Below, piece by piece: positions 14,545 through 23,744 of a stretch of 64,000 nucleotides of DNA. Position numbers and translations under genes: made by a program. This DNA comes from Wukongibacter sp050859025 (GTDB taxonomy: Bacteria; Bacillota; Clostridia; Peptostreptococcales; Caminicellaceae). The stretch's first letter is position 1; the number at the start of each line of letters is the position of its first letter. The notes beneath the pieces are model-generated. The model was not told the DNA's origin and ran no database searches. It saw nothing but the letters and a program-made list of their open reading frames with translations. The stretch spans positions 806,001-870,000 of the forward strand of contig NZ_CP138200.1 of NCBI RefSeq assembly GCF_050859025.1. Direction: 5' to 3'.

Positions 14545-15802
14545 CTATAAAAATGTGGGGAAAAATCAAATTAGGATAGATGGTAAACAAAAAATACTAG
14601 GAAAGGCAAAGTACCCTAATGATTTATATATGGAAGGTATGCTTTATGGAGTAACTGTGAGATCTACAGAACCCCATGCAAATTTTTCGATGGATACAAG
14701 TAAAGCAGAGAAGTTCCCTGGTGTAGTAAAGATATTAACCTATGAGGATATAACTGGTGAAAACCATCATGGTGTATATTTTAAAGATCACGAGGTTTTT
14801 TGTAAAAATAGAGTGAGAAGAATTGGAGATCCATTAGCCTTCATAGTTGCCGAAAGTGAGAAGAAGGCCAAAGAAGCAAGTAAATGCATAGAAATAAAAT
14901 ATGATAAACTCCCTGCAGTTTTTGATCCAAGAGAAGCTATGAAGGAGGATGCCCCTAAAGTTCATGGAGATAGCAATATAGTTTATCATTATAAATGTAG
15001 AAAGGGTAATGTAGAAGAGGGATTTAAAGCCTGTGATGTTGTAGTAGAAAATGATTATAAGACCTCTATGGTAGATCATGCTTTTTTACAGCTGGAAAGT
15101 GGCTTAGCTTATTTAGAAGAGGATGGAACAATAGTAATATGTGCAGCTACTCAGTACCCTCACTTTGATCAGATAGAAGTAGCAGACGCTTTAGGATGGT
15201 CTAAAGATAAGATAAGGATAGTAAATCCTGCTGTTGGAGGAGCCTTTGGTGGTCGTGAAGATATAACAATGCAGATACATATTGCATTAGGAGCTTTGCT
15301 TACCAAAAGACCTGTTAAGGTATGCTATTCCAGGGAAGAATCCTTTTATGCCCATTCAAAAAGACATCCGCTTTATATGAAATACAAAACCGGAGCAGAT
15401 AAAGAAGGAAAGCTTATAGCCTTTGAGGCTGAGATAGTAGGAGACACTGGAGCCTATGCATCATGGGCTGTTAATGTCTTAAGAAAAGCTGGAGTTCATG
15501 CTACAGGTCCCTATGAAATTCCTAATGTTAAGATTAATAGTTATGCAGTTTATACAAATAATCCATTCTGTGGAGCAATGAGAGGCTTTGGAGCCACACA
15601 AACTCCAGTGGCCAATGAACAACAAATGGATATCTTAGCAGAAAAGCTAGGAATGAGCCCTATAGAGATTAGGCTTAAAAATTGCTTCAGAAAGGGAAGC
15701 ATAACTGCAACTGGCCAAGTTATTACGGAGAGTGCCCCCCTTAGAGAATGTATAGAAGCAGTATCCAAGAGAATGTTTTTTAAAGAAAGTGAGATGATAT
15801 AA
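14537..15802 (+). CDS. Molybdenum hydroxylase Mo-binding subunit, N-terminal half (NdhL-like)
   Basis: About 421 residues covering the first part of the XdhA-type Mo subunit: RIDGKQKILGKAKYPNDL, GGAFGGREDITMQIH and NPFCGAMRGFGATQTPVANEQQMD. A GTG at 14528 is possible; ATG 14537 is better spaced from AAGGAAG. The gene stops (TAA) one base before the ATG of the next gene, which continues the homology in another frame. The sizes of the two parts (about 421 and 329 residues) are close to the large and medium Mo subunits of E. barkeri nicotinate dehydrogenase, a selenium-dependent enzyme. A natural split is therefore more likely than a mutation. Confidence 0.9.
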   Translation: MNDYKNVGKNQIRIDGKQKILGKAKYPNDLYMEGMLYGVTVRSTEPHANFSMDTSKAEKFPGVVKILTYEDITGENHHGVYFKDHEVFCKNRVRRIGDPLAFIVAESEKKAKEASKCIEIKYDKLPAVFDPREAMKEDAPKVHGDSNIVYHYKCRKGNVEEGFKACDVVVENDYKTSMVDHAFLQLESGLAYLEEDGTIVICAATQYPHFDQIEVADALGWSKDKIRIVNPAVGGAFGGREDITMQIHIALGALLTKRPVKVCYSREESFYAHSKRHPLYMKYKTGADKEGKLIAFEAEIVGDTGAYASWAVNVLRKAGVHATGPYEIPNVKINSYAVYTNNPFCGAMRGFGATQTPVANEQQMDILAEKLGMSPIEIRLKNCFRKGSITATGQVITESAPLRECIEAVSKRMFFKESEMI

Positions 15803-15803
15803 T

Positions 15804-16793
15804 ATGAAGAGGAGGGGTAAAGGCATAGCTGCGTCCTTCTATGGCACTGGATATGGAAACGGCTTTCCAGATGTTTCTGTGGCAACAGTAGGATTAGAGG
15901 ATGACGGTAAGGTCTCTATTTCTGTTGGAGCCTCAGAGGTCGGACAGGGGGCTAAAACGATTTTGTGTCAAATAGGGGCTGAGGTTTTAGGAATTAATAT
16001 TGACGATGTAAAGATTGTCCATGAGGATAGTAACGAAACACCTGATTCAGGTACGGCCGCGGCTAGTAGACAGACCTATAATACAGGAAATGCAGTAAAA
16101 TTAGCAGTGGAAGCATTTAAAAAAAGATTGTTTGAAGCTGCAAAGGAATATTTAAAATTAAATACTTCTCTAGGATTAGAAACTAAGAATAAAGAGGTTT
16201 ATCTTAAAATGTTTCCGCAAAAGAGAATATGCTTTGAAAAAATTGCTCAAAATTTTAAGGATAATGGTAAGAAATTAATAGTAACCGAGAGCTTTGTTGC
16301 CCAGACAACTGAAATGGATGCTGATACTGGCCAGGGTGCGCCCTATTGGCCCTATACATTTAACTGCTACGGAGTAGAGGTCGAGGTAGATACTGAAACA
16401 GGAAAGGTTGATGTCATCAGGGCTGTTTGTGCTCAAGATGTGGGAAGGGCAATAAATCCTTCTATGGTTGAGGGTCAGATAGATGGAGGATTTGCTATGG
16501 GAGTTGGATATGCATTATTTGAAGATATTATACTAAATGATGGAAAGATAAAAAATAATAAGTTTTCAAAATATATTATTCCAACAAGCTTTGATATACC
16601 AAAGATAGAAAAGATTATTATTGAAGAACCTGAATCAACGGGACCATTTGGAGCGAAGGGAATTGGCGAGCCAGTTATGATACCTGTGGCTCCAGCTATA
16701 TTAAACGCAATATATGATGCAGTAGGTGTGAGAATAACCGAACTACCAGCTTCACCAGAGAAAATATTGAAAGGAATTAATGAAAGGGAGTGA
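15804..16793 (+). CDS. Molybdenum hydroxylase Mo-binding subunit, C-terminal half (NdhM-like)
   Basis: 329 residues continuing the XdhA homology: RGKGIAASFYGTGYGNG, SVGASEVGQGAKTILCQ, DSGTAAASRQTYNTGNA, and GPFGAKGIGEPVM with the catalytic Glu next to the Mo site. The ATG lies 1 base after the stop of the preceding half; GAGGAGG-like purines are absent, so translation probably depends on re-initiation. With the preceding half it forms a complete molybdopterin-binding unit. Substrate (hypoxanthine, purine, 6,8-dihydroxypurine or xanthine) cannot be told from sequence. A selenium-containing cofactor is possible by analogy. Confidence 0.9.
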   Translation: MKRRGKGIAASFYGTGYGNGFPDVSVATVGLEDDGKVSISVGASEVGQGAKTILCQIGAEVLGINIDDVKIVHEDSNETPDSGTAAASRQTYNTGNAVKLAVEAFKKRLFEAAKEYLKLNTSLGLETKNKEVYLKMFPQKRICFEKIAQNFKDNGKKLIVTESFVAQTTEMDADTGQGAPYWPYTFNCYGVEVEVDTETGKVDVIRAVCAQDVGRAINPSMVEGQIDGGFAMGVGYALFEDIILNDGKIKNNKFSKYIIPTSFDIPKIEKIIIEEPESTGPFGAKGIGEPVMIPVAPAILNAIYDAVGVRITELPASPEKILKGINERE

Positions 16794-16797
16794 TACC

Positions 16798-18519
16798 TTG
16801 ACCACTGATATGAAAAAAAGAATCGACGTAGCGTCCGGGAGAGTAGATGCCGATCTGGTACTAAAAAATGCAAAAATTGTCGATGTTTTTTCTGAGGAAA
16901 TAGTAGAAGGCGACATAGCAATAAATGATGGTAGAATAGCTGGGATAGGAGAATATTCTGGAAAAGAGGAGATTGATTTACATGGAAAATATGTGGCACC
17001 AGGACTTATAGATGGACACGTGCATATAGAATCATCTATGGTAACCCCAGGACAATTTGCTAAGGCTATAGTTCCTCATGGAACTACGACTATAATAGCT
17101 GATCCCCATGAAATAGCTAATGTATGTGGGTTAGATGGAATTGAATATATTTTGGAGGGGAGCAAGAATATTTCCCTTGATGTATTTGTAATGCTTCCAT
17201 CCTGTGTACCATCAACAGATTTTGAAAATTCGGGGGCGAAGCTTTCTGCTCATGAGCTTAAAAAAATGATTAATAATGACAGGGTCCTAGGTCTAGGGGA
17301 ACTCATGGATTATCCTGCTGTAATTGGAGGGAAAAAAGAGGTTCTTAAAAAAATAGCAATAGCAGGGGATAAGATAAAGGATGGTCATGGACCTGATATT
17401 GCTGACAAGGAATTAAATGCATATGTTAGTGCAGGAATAAGGACGGAGCATGAATGTACTACTGTTAAAGAGATGCAGGATAGAATCAGATTAGGTATGC
17501 ATATATTAATTAGAGAAGGCTCGGCAGCAAGAAATTTGGAGACATTGGTAAAGGGAATAACTAGATCCAACCTTAGGCGAATCTTATTCTGTACAGATGA
17601 TAGACATCCAGAGGATATATTAAATGACGGACATATTGATAACAATATTAGGCTAGCAATAAAGAACGGAATAGACCCTATATCTGCAATAAAAATTGCA
17701 TCCTTAAATGCAGCAGAGTGTTATAGACTATATGATAGAGGAGCTATTGCTCCCGGATATTTGGCAGATTTAATAGTAGTAGATGATATGGAAGGCTTTA
17801 AAATTGAAAAGGTCTTTAAAGAAGGGAAGCTAGTTGCTAAGGGCAGTAAAGCCCTATTTGAGGTTAAGGCTAAGAAGGATTCAAAGGTAATGGACACCGT
17901 AAGGCTATATGAAGTAAATAGGGATATGCTTAAAATTAAATTAGAAAGTGATATTGTAAATGTTATGAGATTGTCGGCTCACAGCCTTGTTACTAAGAAG
18001 GTGATTAGAAAGGTAGATACAGAAGATGGATACTTCAAATATAATGATATGCTCGATATACTAAAGCTTGTTGTAATTGAAAGGCATAATAGAACTGGGA
18101 ACATTGGACTTGGGCTTGTTGAAAATTTCAATCTGAAGGATGGTGCCATAGCATCGACTATTGCCCATGACTCCCATAATCTTATTGTAACTGGGGATAA
18201 CGACGAAGATATACTTTTAGCTATCAAAGAAATAGGTGAAATAGGTGGTGGGATAACCATATGTTCTAGGGGAAGGGTCATAAAGTCAATACCTCTTCCG
18301 ATAGCTGGTCTGATTTCTGATAAGTCCCTAGATGAAGTGAGTGCAGAACTTAAAGAAATGTTAAAAATAGCCTATGATATGGGCGTAAATAAGGATATAG
18401 ATCCATTTATGACCCTGGCATTCCTTGCACTTCCTGTAATACCTGAGCTTAAGCTTACAGATGTAGGTCTGTTTGATGTGACGAAATTTGACTTTATAGA
18501 TTTAAGTATAAAAAGTTAA
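16798..18519 (+). CDS. ade: Adenine deaminase
   Basis: About 573 residues, the usual AdeC length. Motifs are DGHVHIESSMVTPGQF, GTTTIIADPHEIANVCG, EHECTTVKEMQ, REGSAARN, CTDDRHPEDILNDGHID and AHDSHNLIVTG. TTG 16798 is preferred: AAAGGGAG (16783-16790) is 7 bases upstream, whereas an in-frame ATG at 16780 lies inside the previous gene. It converts adenine to hypoxanthine and ammonia, feeding the hydroxylase encoded just upstream. It shares the fold with the divergent copy at 7823-9631 but keeps all canonical active-site motifs. A terminator follows 9 bases after the stop. Confidence 0.95.
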   Translation: MTTDMKKRIDVASGRVDADLVLKNAKIVDVFSEEIVEGDIAINDGRIAGIGEYSGKEEIDLHGKYVAPGLIDGHVHIESSMVTPGQFAKAIVPHGTTTIIADPHEIANVCGLDGIEYILEGSKNISLDVFVMLPSCVPSTDFENSGAKLSAHELKKMINNDRVLGLGELMDYPAVIGGKKEVLKKIAIAGDKIKDGHGPDIADKELNAYVSAGIRTEHECTTVKEMQDRIRLGMHILIREGSAARNLETLVKGITRSNLRRILFCTDDRHPEDILNDGHIDNNIRLAIKNGIDPISAIKIASLNAAECYRLYDRGAIAPGYLADLIVVDDMEGFKIEKVFKEGKLVAKGSKALFEVKAKKDSKVMDTVRLYEVNRDMLKIKLESDIVNVMRLSAHSLVTKKVIRKVDTEDGYFKYNDMLDILKLVVIERHNRTGNIGLGLVENFNLKDGAIASTIAHDSHNLIVTGDNDEDILLAIKEIGEIGGGITICSRGRVIKSIPLPIAGLISDKSLDEVSAELKEMLKIAYDMGVNKDIDPFMTLAFLALPVIPELKLTDVGLFDVTKFDFIDLSIKS

Positions 18520-18527
18520 CAAGATTG

Positions 18528-18561
18528 ACCTATGATTTTTTAATCATAGGTTTTACATTTT
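18528..18561 (+). terminator. Intrinsic terminator after adenine deaminase
   Basis: Ten-base perfect stem ACCTATGATT / AATCATAGGT (18528-18537, 18542-18551), 4-base loop, then TTTTACATTTT. It ends the purine region. Confidence 0.85.
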
Positions 18562-18795
18562 GATAATAAATATGGAGCATTCTGGAGGGGGGATAAGATT
18601 TCTTAAGAAAGTTTCATTGATTTAGCTTTGAGAATTAGCACAATAAATTCTTTTATAAAAAATATGAATAAAAATTATTGGATTTACAAATTATTATATA
18701 TTTTTATTTGCTTTATTCATATAATATAACTACTTAATAATAGATAGAGGTAGATAGAGTTTGTATAATCTATGATTTTTAGAGGAGAGATAAAT

Positions 18796-19260
18796 ATGAG
18801 TTTTTTTGATAAGCTAAAAAAAGGGGCTTCGGAAGCAGGAGAGAAAGCAAAAATCATGATTGAAATTAATAAGGTGAAAGTGCAAATATTTCAGACAGAG
18901 AAAGAGTTAAAAGATGAATTTAAGACAATAGGGGAAACTACCTTTGAATTATATAAGAAGGGCAACTTTGATAAATTATTGGAGTCGATTGAGGAAAATT
19001 GTAATAATTGCTTAAAAAAATTAGAAGAAATTAAGGAGTTGGAATTAGAGATTAAGGAAATTAACGATGGAAAGAAATGTCCTGATTGCAATAAAGATGT
19101 TAGCTACGATACTAAATTCTGCTATTACTGTGGGTATAAATTTAAAGTAAAAGATTACAAAGAAGAATTGATGAATGATACTTTGATATGTAGGAATTGT
19201 AATGCAAATTTGGATAAAGGCAGTAAATTCTGTGCCAATTGTGGAGAAGAGATTAATTAG
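18796..19260 (+). CDS. Double zinc-ribbon protein
   Basis: About 154 residues. The N-terminal 85 residues (SFFDKLKKGASEAGEKAK onwards) are charged and predicted coiled coil. Two zinc ribbons follow: CPDCNKDV...FCYYCG and CRNCNANL...FCANCG. RBS GAGGAGAG precedes ATG 18796; an upstream in-frame ATG at 18772 has no ribosome site. The reading frame stays open for 38 codons after the TAG at 19258-19260 (to 19377), so the stop may be recent and the ancestral protein longer. The function is unknown; such proteins are often membrane- or stress-associated in clostridia. Confidence 0.85.
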   Translation: MSFFDKLKKGASEAGEKAKIMIEINKVKVQIFQTEKELKDEFKTIGETTFELYKKGNFDKLLESIEENCNNCLKKLEEIKELELEIKEINDGKKCPDCNKDVSYDTKFCYYCGYKFKVKDYKEELMNDTLICRNCNANLDKGSKFCANCGEEIN

Positions 19261-19363
19261 AAAGAAGGAACCGCTGTTAAAATAGAAAAAGATATTAAAG
19301 CTATATCCTATCATAATGATAGAGATATTTCAGAAGAAATTGAAGGAAATGGAAAAGTGAGTT

Positions 19364-19413
19364 TTAGTAAAAGCTAGTATAACTACAGTAATTACTGTTG
19401 ATATACTAGCCTT
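19364..19413. terminator. Possible convergent terminator hairpin
   Basis: GCTAGTATA and TATACTAGC (about 19372-19380 and 19402-19411) form a stem between two converging genes, with weak AT-rich tails on both sides. It includes the second stop codon of the extended zinc-ribbon frame. Function as a bidirectional terminator is plausible but weakly supported. Confidence 0.35.
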
Positions 19414-19419
19414 TAATTA

Positions 19420-20757
19420 CTATCCTCCACCTGTCTTTTCCTCTAAAGTATTATATATCCTACTTACACCCTTCCACCAATTCTTATCCTCAGCATACTT
19501 TCTGTTAATCCATTTAAAAGGGTCTTCGTTTTCAGGTTTGTCCTTTAAAAGATTTATAACCGTTCTACACACTATTTTTGATGAATCCCCGATGTCGGTG
19601 TTATATTCTTTCCAGCTTTTAAAAACATTGTAGGGATTATTAACTATTTCTTTAGACATTTCATGATTTTTCGGAACAAATGATTGCTCATGGCCTGCTA
19701 TTGAAAATAGAAGAATAGGATTAATATTAAACTCTCTAGCAGAATCAATTATTGTCGTAAAATATGGTTCATTGGATAAAAGAGAGTTTCTTTCAATTAG
19801 ATAACTTTTTAAACCCTCCTGATTTATTTTTTTATACTGCAAATCCTCGGGTAAGTGGCTAGTAATGATTAGGATTTCTTCGTCTATGATGAAATCATCA
19901 TTTTCGCCAAAGGCTAATGAATTTTCATCATATTCTACGCTGCTAACAACTTCTATCAGGCCGTTATCTCCGTTAAATAGATAATTTTTAACAATATGTG
20001 CAAATGGAACGATTAAAAGGCATATTAAGAGGGAATATATAAGTATATATTTTCTATATTTTTCATTTGATAGGTTTGTATGTATAATGTTGTAAATTTT
20101 GTTTTTAATTTCAATGATATATTGATTAAGATTTTTTGATTCGACAGATTCTTGTTCTGATGAGGTTTTGCAGTCCAAATCGATTTCGCTTTCAGAGGGT
20201 TCTTCATGGTCTAGAGCTTGTTCGCTATTAGAGCATTCTTCATTATTTGTAGGATTAGGTACATCCTCGTGAGTTTCCTGCGAAATAGGTTCATTTGTAT
20301 CATCTACTTCATCGTCTTCCTCTAGGACTTTATTCAGAGAGATTTCATCGACTATATCATTGTAATCAATATCTATTTCTTCAATTATACTTTTTATAGT
20401 ATTTAAAGCTATTTCCTCATTGGTCTGTTTGCTTGCCCATTTAGTAACTTGATAAATAAATTCGAGTGAGGTGTTACCATATGATGCACAGGCTTTAAAT
20501 ACATCATATTGATAGATAGATTCTTTATTATTTAATATAGTATTTTTTATTAGATAGGCTTTTAGATCGCTTTTATAATCTTTTGTAAATCCCTTTAGAT
20601 TTTCATTTAATATATTGTGGATTGACCGTGCTAAAATGTGTGCTTTAGAGGATTTATCTAAATTAGGGTGCTGATTATTGATATTTTTCTTTAGTAAGAG
20701 TATGTCCTCCATTGACAATATTTTATTTTTTTTGAGTTTATCCAAAAAATTATCCAT
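19420..20757 (-). CDS. Membrane-anchored protein with lysozyme-like C-terminal domain
   Basis: 445 residues in three parts. The N-terminal 150 residues are helical and cytoplasmic-looking. A strongly acidic Glu/Asp/Ser-rich linker follows, then one transmembrane segment, YILIYSLLICLLIVPFAHIV, near residue 240. The extracellular C-terminus (about residues 300-445) contains INPILLFSIAGHEQSFVP, WKEYNTDIGDSSKIVCRTV, and an Asn/Trp-rich end (NRKYAEDKNWWKGVSRIYNTL) that resembles lytic transglycosylase or glucosaminidase folds with Glu in GHEQSF as the candidate catalytic acid. It is transcribed away from the glycosylase gene at 20886. Cell-wall cleavage is inferred from weak motif similarity only. 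Confidence 0.7.
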   Translation of the reverse strand: MDNFLDKLKKNKILSMEDILLLKKNINNQHPNLDKSSKAHILARSIHNILNENLKGFTKDYKSDLKAYLIKNTILNNKESIYQYDVFKACASYGNTSLEFIYQVTKWASKQTNEEIALNTIKSIIEEIDIDYNDIVDEISLNKVLEEDDEVDDTNEPISQETHEDVPNPTNNEECSNSEQALDHEEPSESEIDLDCKTSSEQESVESKNLNQYIIEIKNKIYNIIHTNLSNEKYRKYILIYSLLICLLIVPFAHIVKNYLFNGDNGLIEVVSSVEYDENSLAFGENDDFIIDEEILIITSHLPEDLQYKKINQEGLKSYLIERNSLLSNEPYFTTIIDSAREFNINPILLFSIAGHEQSFVPKNHEMSKEIVNNPYNVFKSWKEYNTDIGDSSKIVCRTVINLLKDKPENEDPFKWINRKYAEDKNWWKGVSRIYNTLEEKTGGG

Positions 20758-20885
20758 AGTAATCCATCCTTAAGAGGTTAATTAAGATTATTAATTCTAT
20801 ATTTTTATTTATAAATCCTTCAAATAATATACTATTTTGATTGTTAGTAAAATATGACTAGATATTTAAAAGGAGTGTTGTATAT

Positions 20886-21767
20886 ATGAAAATTCATGAA
20901 ATGCAAAAGGGGATAATGTTGAAAGACGTAAGGGACTTTGAACTTCCCCACGTATTTGAATGTGGACAGTGTTTTAGATGGAATAAACAAGAAGATGGAA
21001 GCTATACGGGGGTGGCATTAGGACGAGTTATCAATCTAAAGAAGGAAGACAATAATATTTATATAGATAATACAAATGCCGATGAATTTATGGATATATG
21101 GCATAGTTATTTTGATTTGGACAGAGACTATGGAGATATAAAAAAGCAGCTTGGTAAGCTAGATGAGACCATGATGACCTCAGTGAAGTTTGGACATGGT
21201 ATACGTATCCTTAAGCAGGATGAATGGGAAACCCTAGTTTCCTTTATAATTTCAGCAAATAATAGGATACCTATGATAAAAAAGGCTATAGAAGCTTTGA
21301 GCGAAAATTATGGTGAATTTATTGGTGAATATGGGGGCAAGAGATATTTTAGTTTTCCAAAGCCCGAGGCACTATGTAATCTAAACATAGAGGACATTCA
21401 GTTTAGTGGAATAGGTTTTAGGGCCAAATATATATTAAGTGCAGCAAAGCTTGTAGCTTCGAAGGATATAGATATCTATATCCTAAGAAATATGAGTACA
21501 GAGAATGCAAGGGAACAGCTTATGCTTTTTCCTGGAATAGGACCAAAGGTCTCTGACTGTATCATGTTTTTTTCGATGGATAAGGACGATGCCTTTCCTA
21601 TAGATGTATGGGTGAAAAGGGTTATGGAGTACTTTTATGTTCCAGAGGGCACAAGTCTTAAAAAAATTCAAAGCTATGCCCAAGAGAAGTTCGGGAGTAT
21701 AGCAGGCTTTGCACAGCAGTATTTGTTCTATTATGCTAGAGAGCTGAAGATAGGTAGAAAAAAGTAG
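20886..21767 (+). CDS. ogg: 8-oxoguanine DNA glycosylase/AP lyase, OGG1 family
   Basis: 293 residues. The N-terminal domain contains ECGQCFRW. The catalytic core has SFIISANNRIPMIKKAIE, the helix-hairpin-helix LFPGIGPKVSDCIMFF with the Schiff-base Lys at about 221, and the catalytic Asp in FPIDVWVKRVM. This is the complete bifunctional HhH-GPD arrangement of bacterial OGG1 proteins. The enzyme removes oxidised guanine from DNA and nicks the abasic site. ATG 20886 follows AAAGGAGTG. It is divergent from the lysozyme-like gene; the 128-base gap probably holds both promoters. Confidence 0.93.
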   Translation: MKIHEMQKGIMLKDVRDFELPHVFECGQCFRWNKQEDGSYTGVALGRVINLKKEDNNIYIDNTNADEFMDIWHSYFDLDRDYGDIKKQLGKLDETMMTSVKFGHGIRILKQDEWETLVSFIISANNRIPMIKKAIEALSENYGEFIGEYGGKRYFSFPKPEALCNLNIEDIQFSGIGFRAKYILSAAKLVASKDIDIYILRNMSTENAREQLMLFPGIGPKVSDCIMFFSMDKDDAFPIDVWVKRVMEYFYVPEGTSLKKIQSYAQEKFGSIAGFAQQYLFYYARELKIGRKK

Positions 21768-21774
21768 ATTTTAT

Positions 21775-21990
21775 ATTCCGTTGGATTCATGGCTCTACTT
21801 GGAGCAATTAGCCTAATGGGTGCTGTTGTAAATAATGGTATCGTTCTTTTAGATTACATCAAGCTTATTTAAGAAGGAAAAGGAAGCGATAATAGAGGGC
21901 TGTGCAACGAGAATAAGACCAATAATGATTGGAATGGTTACAACGGTTATATCTTTGATTCTATTAGGATTTACCGGTGGAAGACTTTGA
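21775..21990 (+). pseudogene. Remnant of an RND-family efflux transporter
   Basis: The translation VGFMALLGAISLMGAVVNNG, then IVLLDYIKLI, stops at TAA. Homology resumes in the next frame as KKEKEAIIEGCATRIRPIMI, then MVTTVISLILLGFTGG. This is the conserved NNAIVLIDY and RPILLTTLTT region of AcrB/CzcA-type RND permeases. Only about 70 residues of an approximately 1,000-residue protein remain, with a frameshift. It directly follows the glycosylase gene without a promoter. It is a decayed gene, not functional. Confidence 0.7.
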
Positions 21991-22059
21991 TAAACACATA
22001 ACGGAAATTAAAGAAGGTGACAGTAAAACCGTCCCTTGACACCTTCAAAATAATATTGC

Positions 22060-22108
22060 TTGACAAAATATAATGACAGTTGTAATATGGTGATTGACTA
22101 CAATTGTA
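22060..22108 (+). promoter_or_regulatory. Promoter with BlaI/MecI-like operators
   Basis: TTGACA (22060-22065) and TAATAT (22083-22088) are 17 bases apart. A perfect TACAATTGTA dyad lies at 22099-22108 and a degenerate ACAGTTGTAA dyad overlaps the -10 region. TACA-N2-TGTA dyads are the operators of BlaI/MecI repressors. The sequence behind it no longer encodes an intact protein, and no blaI or blaR1 gene is in the window. Confidence 0.4.
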
Positions 22109-22129
22109 ATCAAGAGAAGGGGGGATCAT

Positions 22130-22349
22130 TGTTATTTTTTAGTAGATGGGAAACAATGGGTAAAAGTAAAACATTCCTTTATGACCATTGCAAGTAGAAA
22201 AAGGCACTAAGATTAAAAATGGAGAAAAACAGATTGGAAGTACTGGTTCTTCTAGTGAATAGCATTTGAGTTTGAAGTTAATGAAAATGTCGAACCAGTA
22301 GATTTTTTGCAACAATATCTTAAAGAACATGTTAATGAGGATATATGAT
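22130..22349 (+). pseudogene. Decayed coding remnant behind the orphan promoter
   Basis: Short open pieces in different frames are interrupted by stops. The last 28 codons, ending 22348, read AFEFEVNENVEPVDFLQQYL then KEHVNEDI. No family is recognised. Together with the RND remnant it fills the 700-base gap between the glycosylase and the S41 peptidase, which otherwise holds no gene. Confidence 0.35.
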
Positions 22350-22466
22350 GTGTTAGCATGAATTTCAGTTGAAAGTAAGAATTGTAAAATCTAGCACTGC
22401 TATTATCTATAGCAGTAAATAAATAGAAATTAATTATTAGCCTTTAAGAGGCAAGAGGGAGGGAAT

Positions 22467-23744
22467 ATGAAGTTGAAAAAATTATCCATTTTATTAATAA
22501 CAGCTGTTGTAATCTTATTAGGTTTTTCCAACAATACTAAAGTTGTTGTTCTAGAAAATGAAAATAAGGAAGAGTGGATAGCTGATATAGAATACTTCAA
22601 AACCGAATTAGAAAAAAATCACAAAAACCCTTTTAGTAAAATTTCTAAAGAGGAGTTTGAAAATGAAATATCTATTTTATTAAAGGATCTGCCCTATTTA
22701 CAAGAAAATGAAGTGATTGTTAGATTAATGGAAATTACTCAAAAAATTGGGGACAGCCATACTCATATAGGAATGTATACTCCGTCAATTGATTTTCATT
22801 ATTTTCCGTTGAATTTCAATTATTTTTCTGATGGTTTATATGTTATTAGTGCATCAAAAGAGTATGCTGATTTGGTTGGGTTAAAGCTGGAAAAAATAAA
22901 TGATTATTCTATTGAAGAAATTGATGAGAGGATTAAGAAAATAATACCCCATGAAAATACATATTATTTAAAGACTATAATTCCTTTGTATATTAGAATT
23001 CCAGAGATTCTTGAAGCATTGGATTTGCTAGAGAATAATAAAAATACTAAATTTTATTTTAAGAATACAAAAACAGGAGAAGTTTTATCGAAAAATTTAT
23101 CAGCAGAAAAAGATTGGTCTCTTATTGGTAATAATTGGATAAATTTTATCAAAAAATTTAATATACAACCTCCACTTTACTTAAAAAATACTGATCCTTA
23201 TTGGTATGAATATCTACCAGATACAAACATACTTTTTGTAAGATATGCAAGCTGTTATGAAAAAAAAGATCAAACTTTTAAAGATTTTACAGAAGAGTTA
23301 TTCGAGGTTGCTGAAGATAAACCTGTAAAATATATGATTGTTGATCTTAGGTATAATTCAGGAGGATTTAGAGAATTATTTAGGGATTACTTCCTGCCAA
23401 AAATAGAAGCATCACCGTTAAATCAAAAAGGAAAATTATTTTTTATTACAAATAATTATACTTTTTCTTCTGGTGTATGGGCTGCAGTAGACCTTGCAAA
23501 AAATACTAATGCAACTAGCCTTGGAGAACCTACAGGAAATAAACCCAATCATTTCGGATTATCTGGTAAATTTTCACTCCCTAATTCAAAAATTCAAATT
23601 TCTTATTCAAAAGAATATTGGCATCTAATTGATTCCGATATTGATGCTTTTTATCCTGAGATTGAAATACCAACAACATCTGAAGATTTTCTTAATGGTT
23701 CTGATCCTATAATGAATTATATTTTAGAAGAATTTATTAAGTAA
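22467..23744 (+). CDS. Exported S41-family peptidase
   Basis: 425 residues. An N-terminal signal peptide or anchor (KLKKLSILLITAVVILLGF) is followed by a helical domain and a C-terminal tail-specific-protease fold: GDSHTHIGM near residue 100, YMIVDLRYNSGGF near 290, and NNYTFSSGVWAAVDLAKN with the candidate nucleophile Ser. It is about the size of S41 proteins without a PDZ domain. RBS AGAGGGAGGG precedes ATG 22467. It stands alone between remnants. An extracellular protease or peptidase-fold binding protein is likely; the natural substrate is unknown. Confidence 0.87.
   Translation: MKLKKLSILLITAVVILLGFSNNTKVVVLENENKEEWIADIEYFKTELEKNHKNPFSKISKEEFENEISILLKDLPYLQENEVIVRLMEITQKIGDSHTHIGMYTPSIDFHYFPLNFNYFSDGLYVISASKEYADLVGLKLEKINDYSIEEIDERIKKIIPHENTYYLKTIIPLYIRIPEILEALDLLENNKNTKFYFKNTKTGEVLSKNLSAEKDWSLIGNNWINFIKKFNIQPPLYLKNTDPYWYEYLPDTNILFVRYASCYEKKDQTFKDFTEELFEVAEDKPVKYMIVDLRYNSGGFRELFRDYFLPKIEASPLNQKGKLFFITNNYTFSSGVWAAVDLAKNTNATSLGEPTGNKPNHFGLSGKFSLPNSKIQISYSKEYWHLIDSDIDAFYPEIEIPTTSEDFLNGSDPIMNYILEEFIK

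Noticed and set aside
14528..16793. Frameshifted, inactive xanthine dehydrogenase Mo subunit
   Set aside because: The two pieces end and start cleanly one base apart, and their sizes match the natural large and medium Mo subunits of nicotinate dehydrogenase. A real split is more likely than a mutation.
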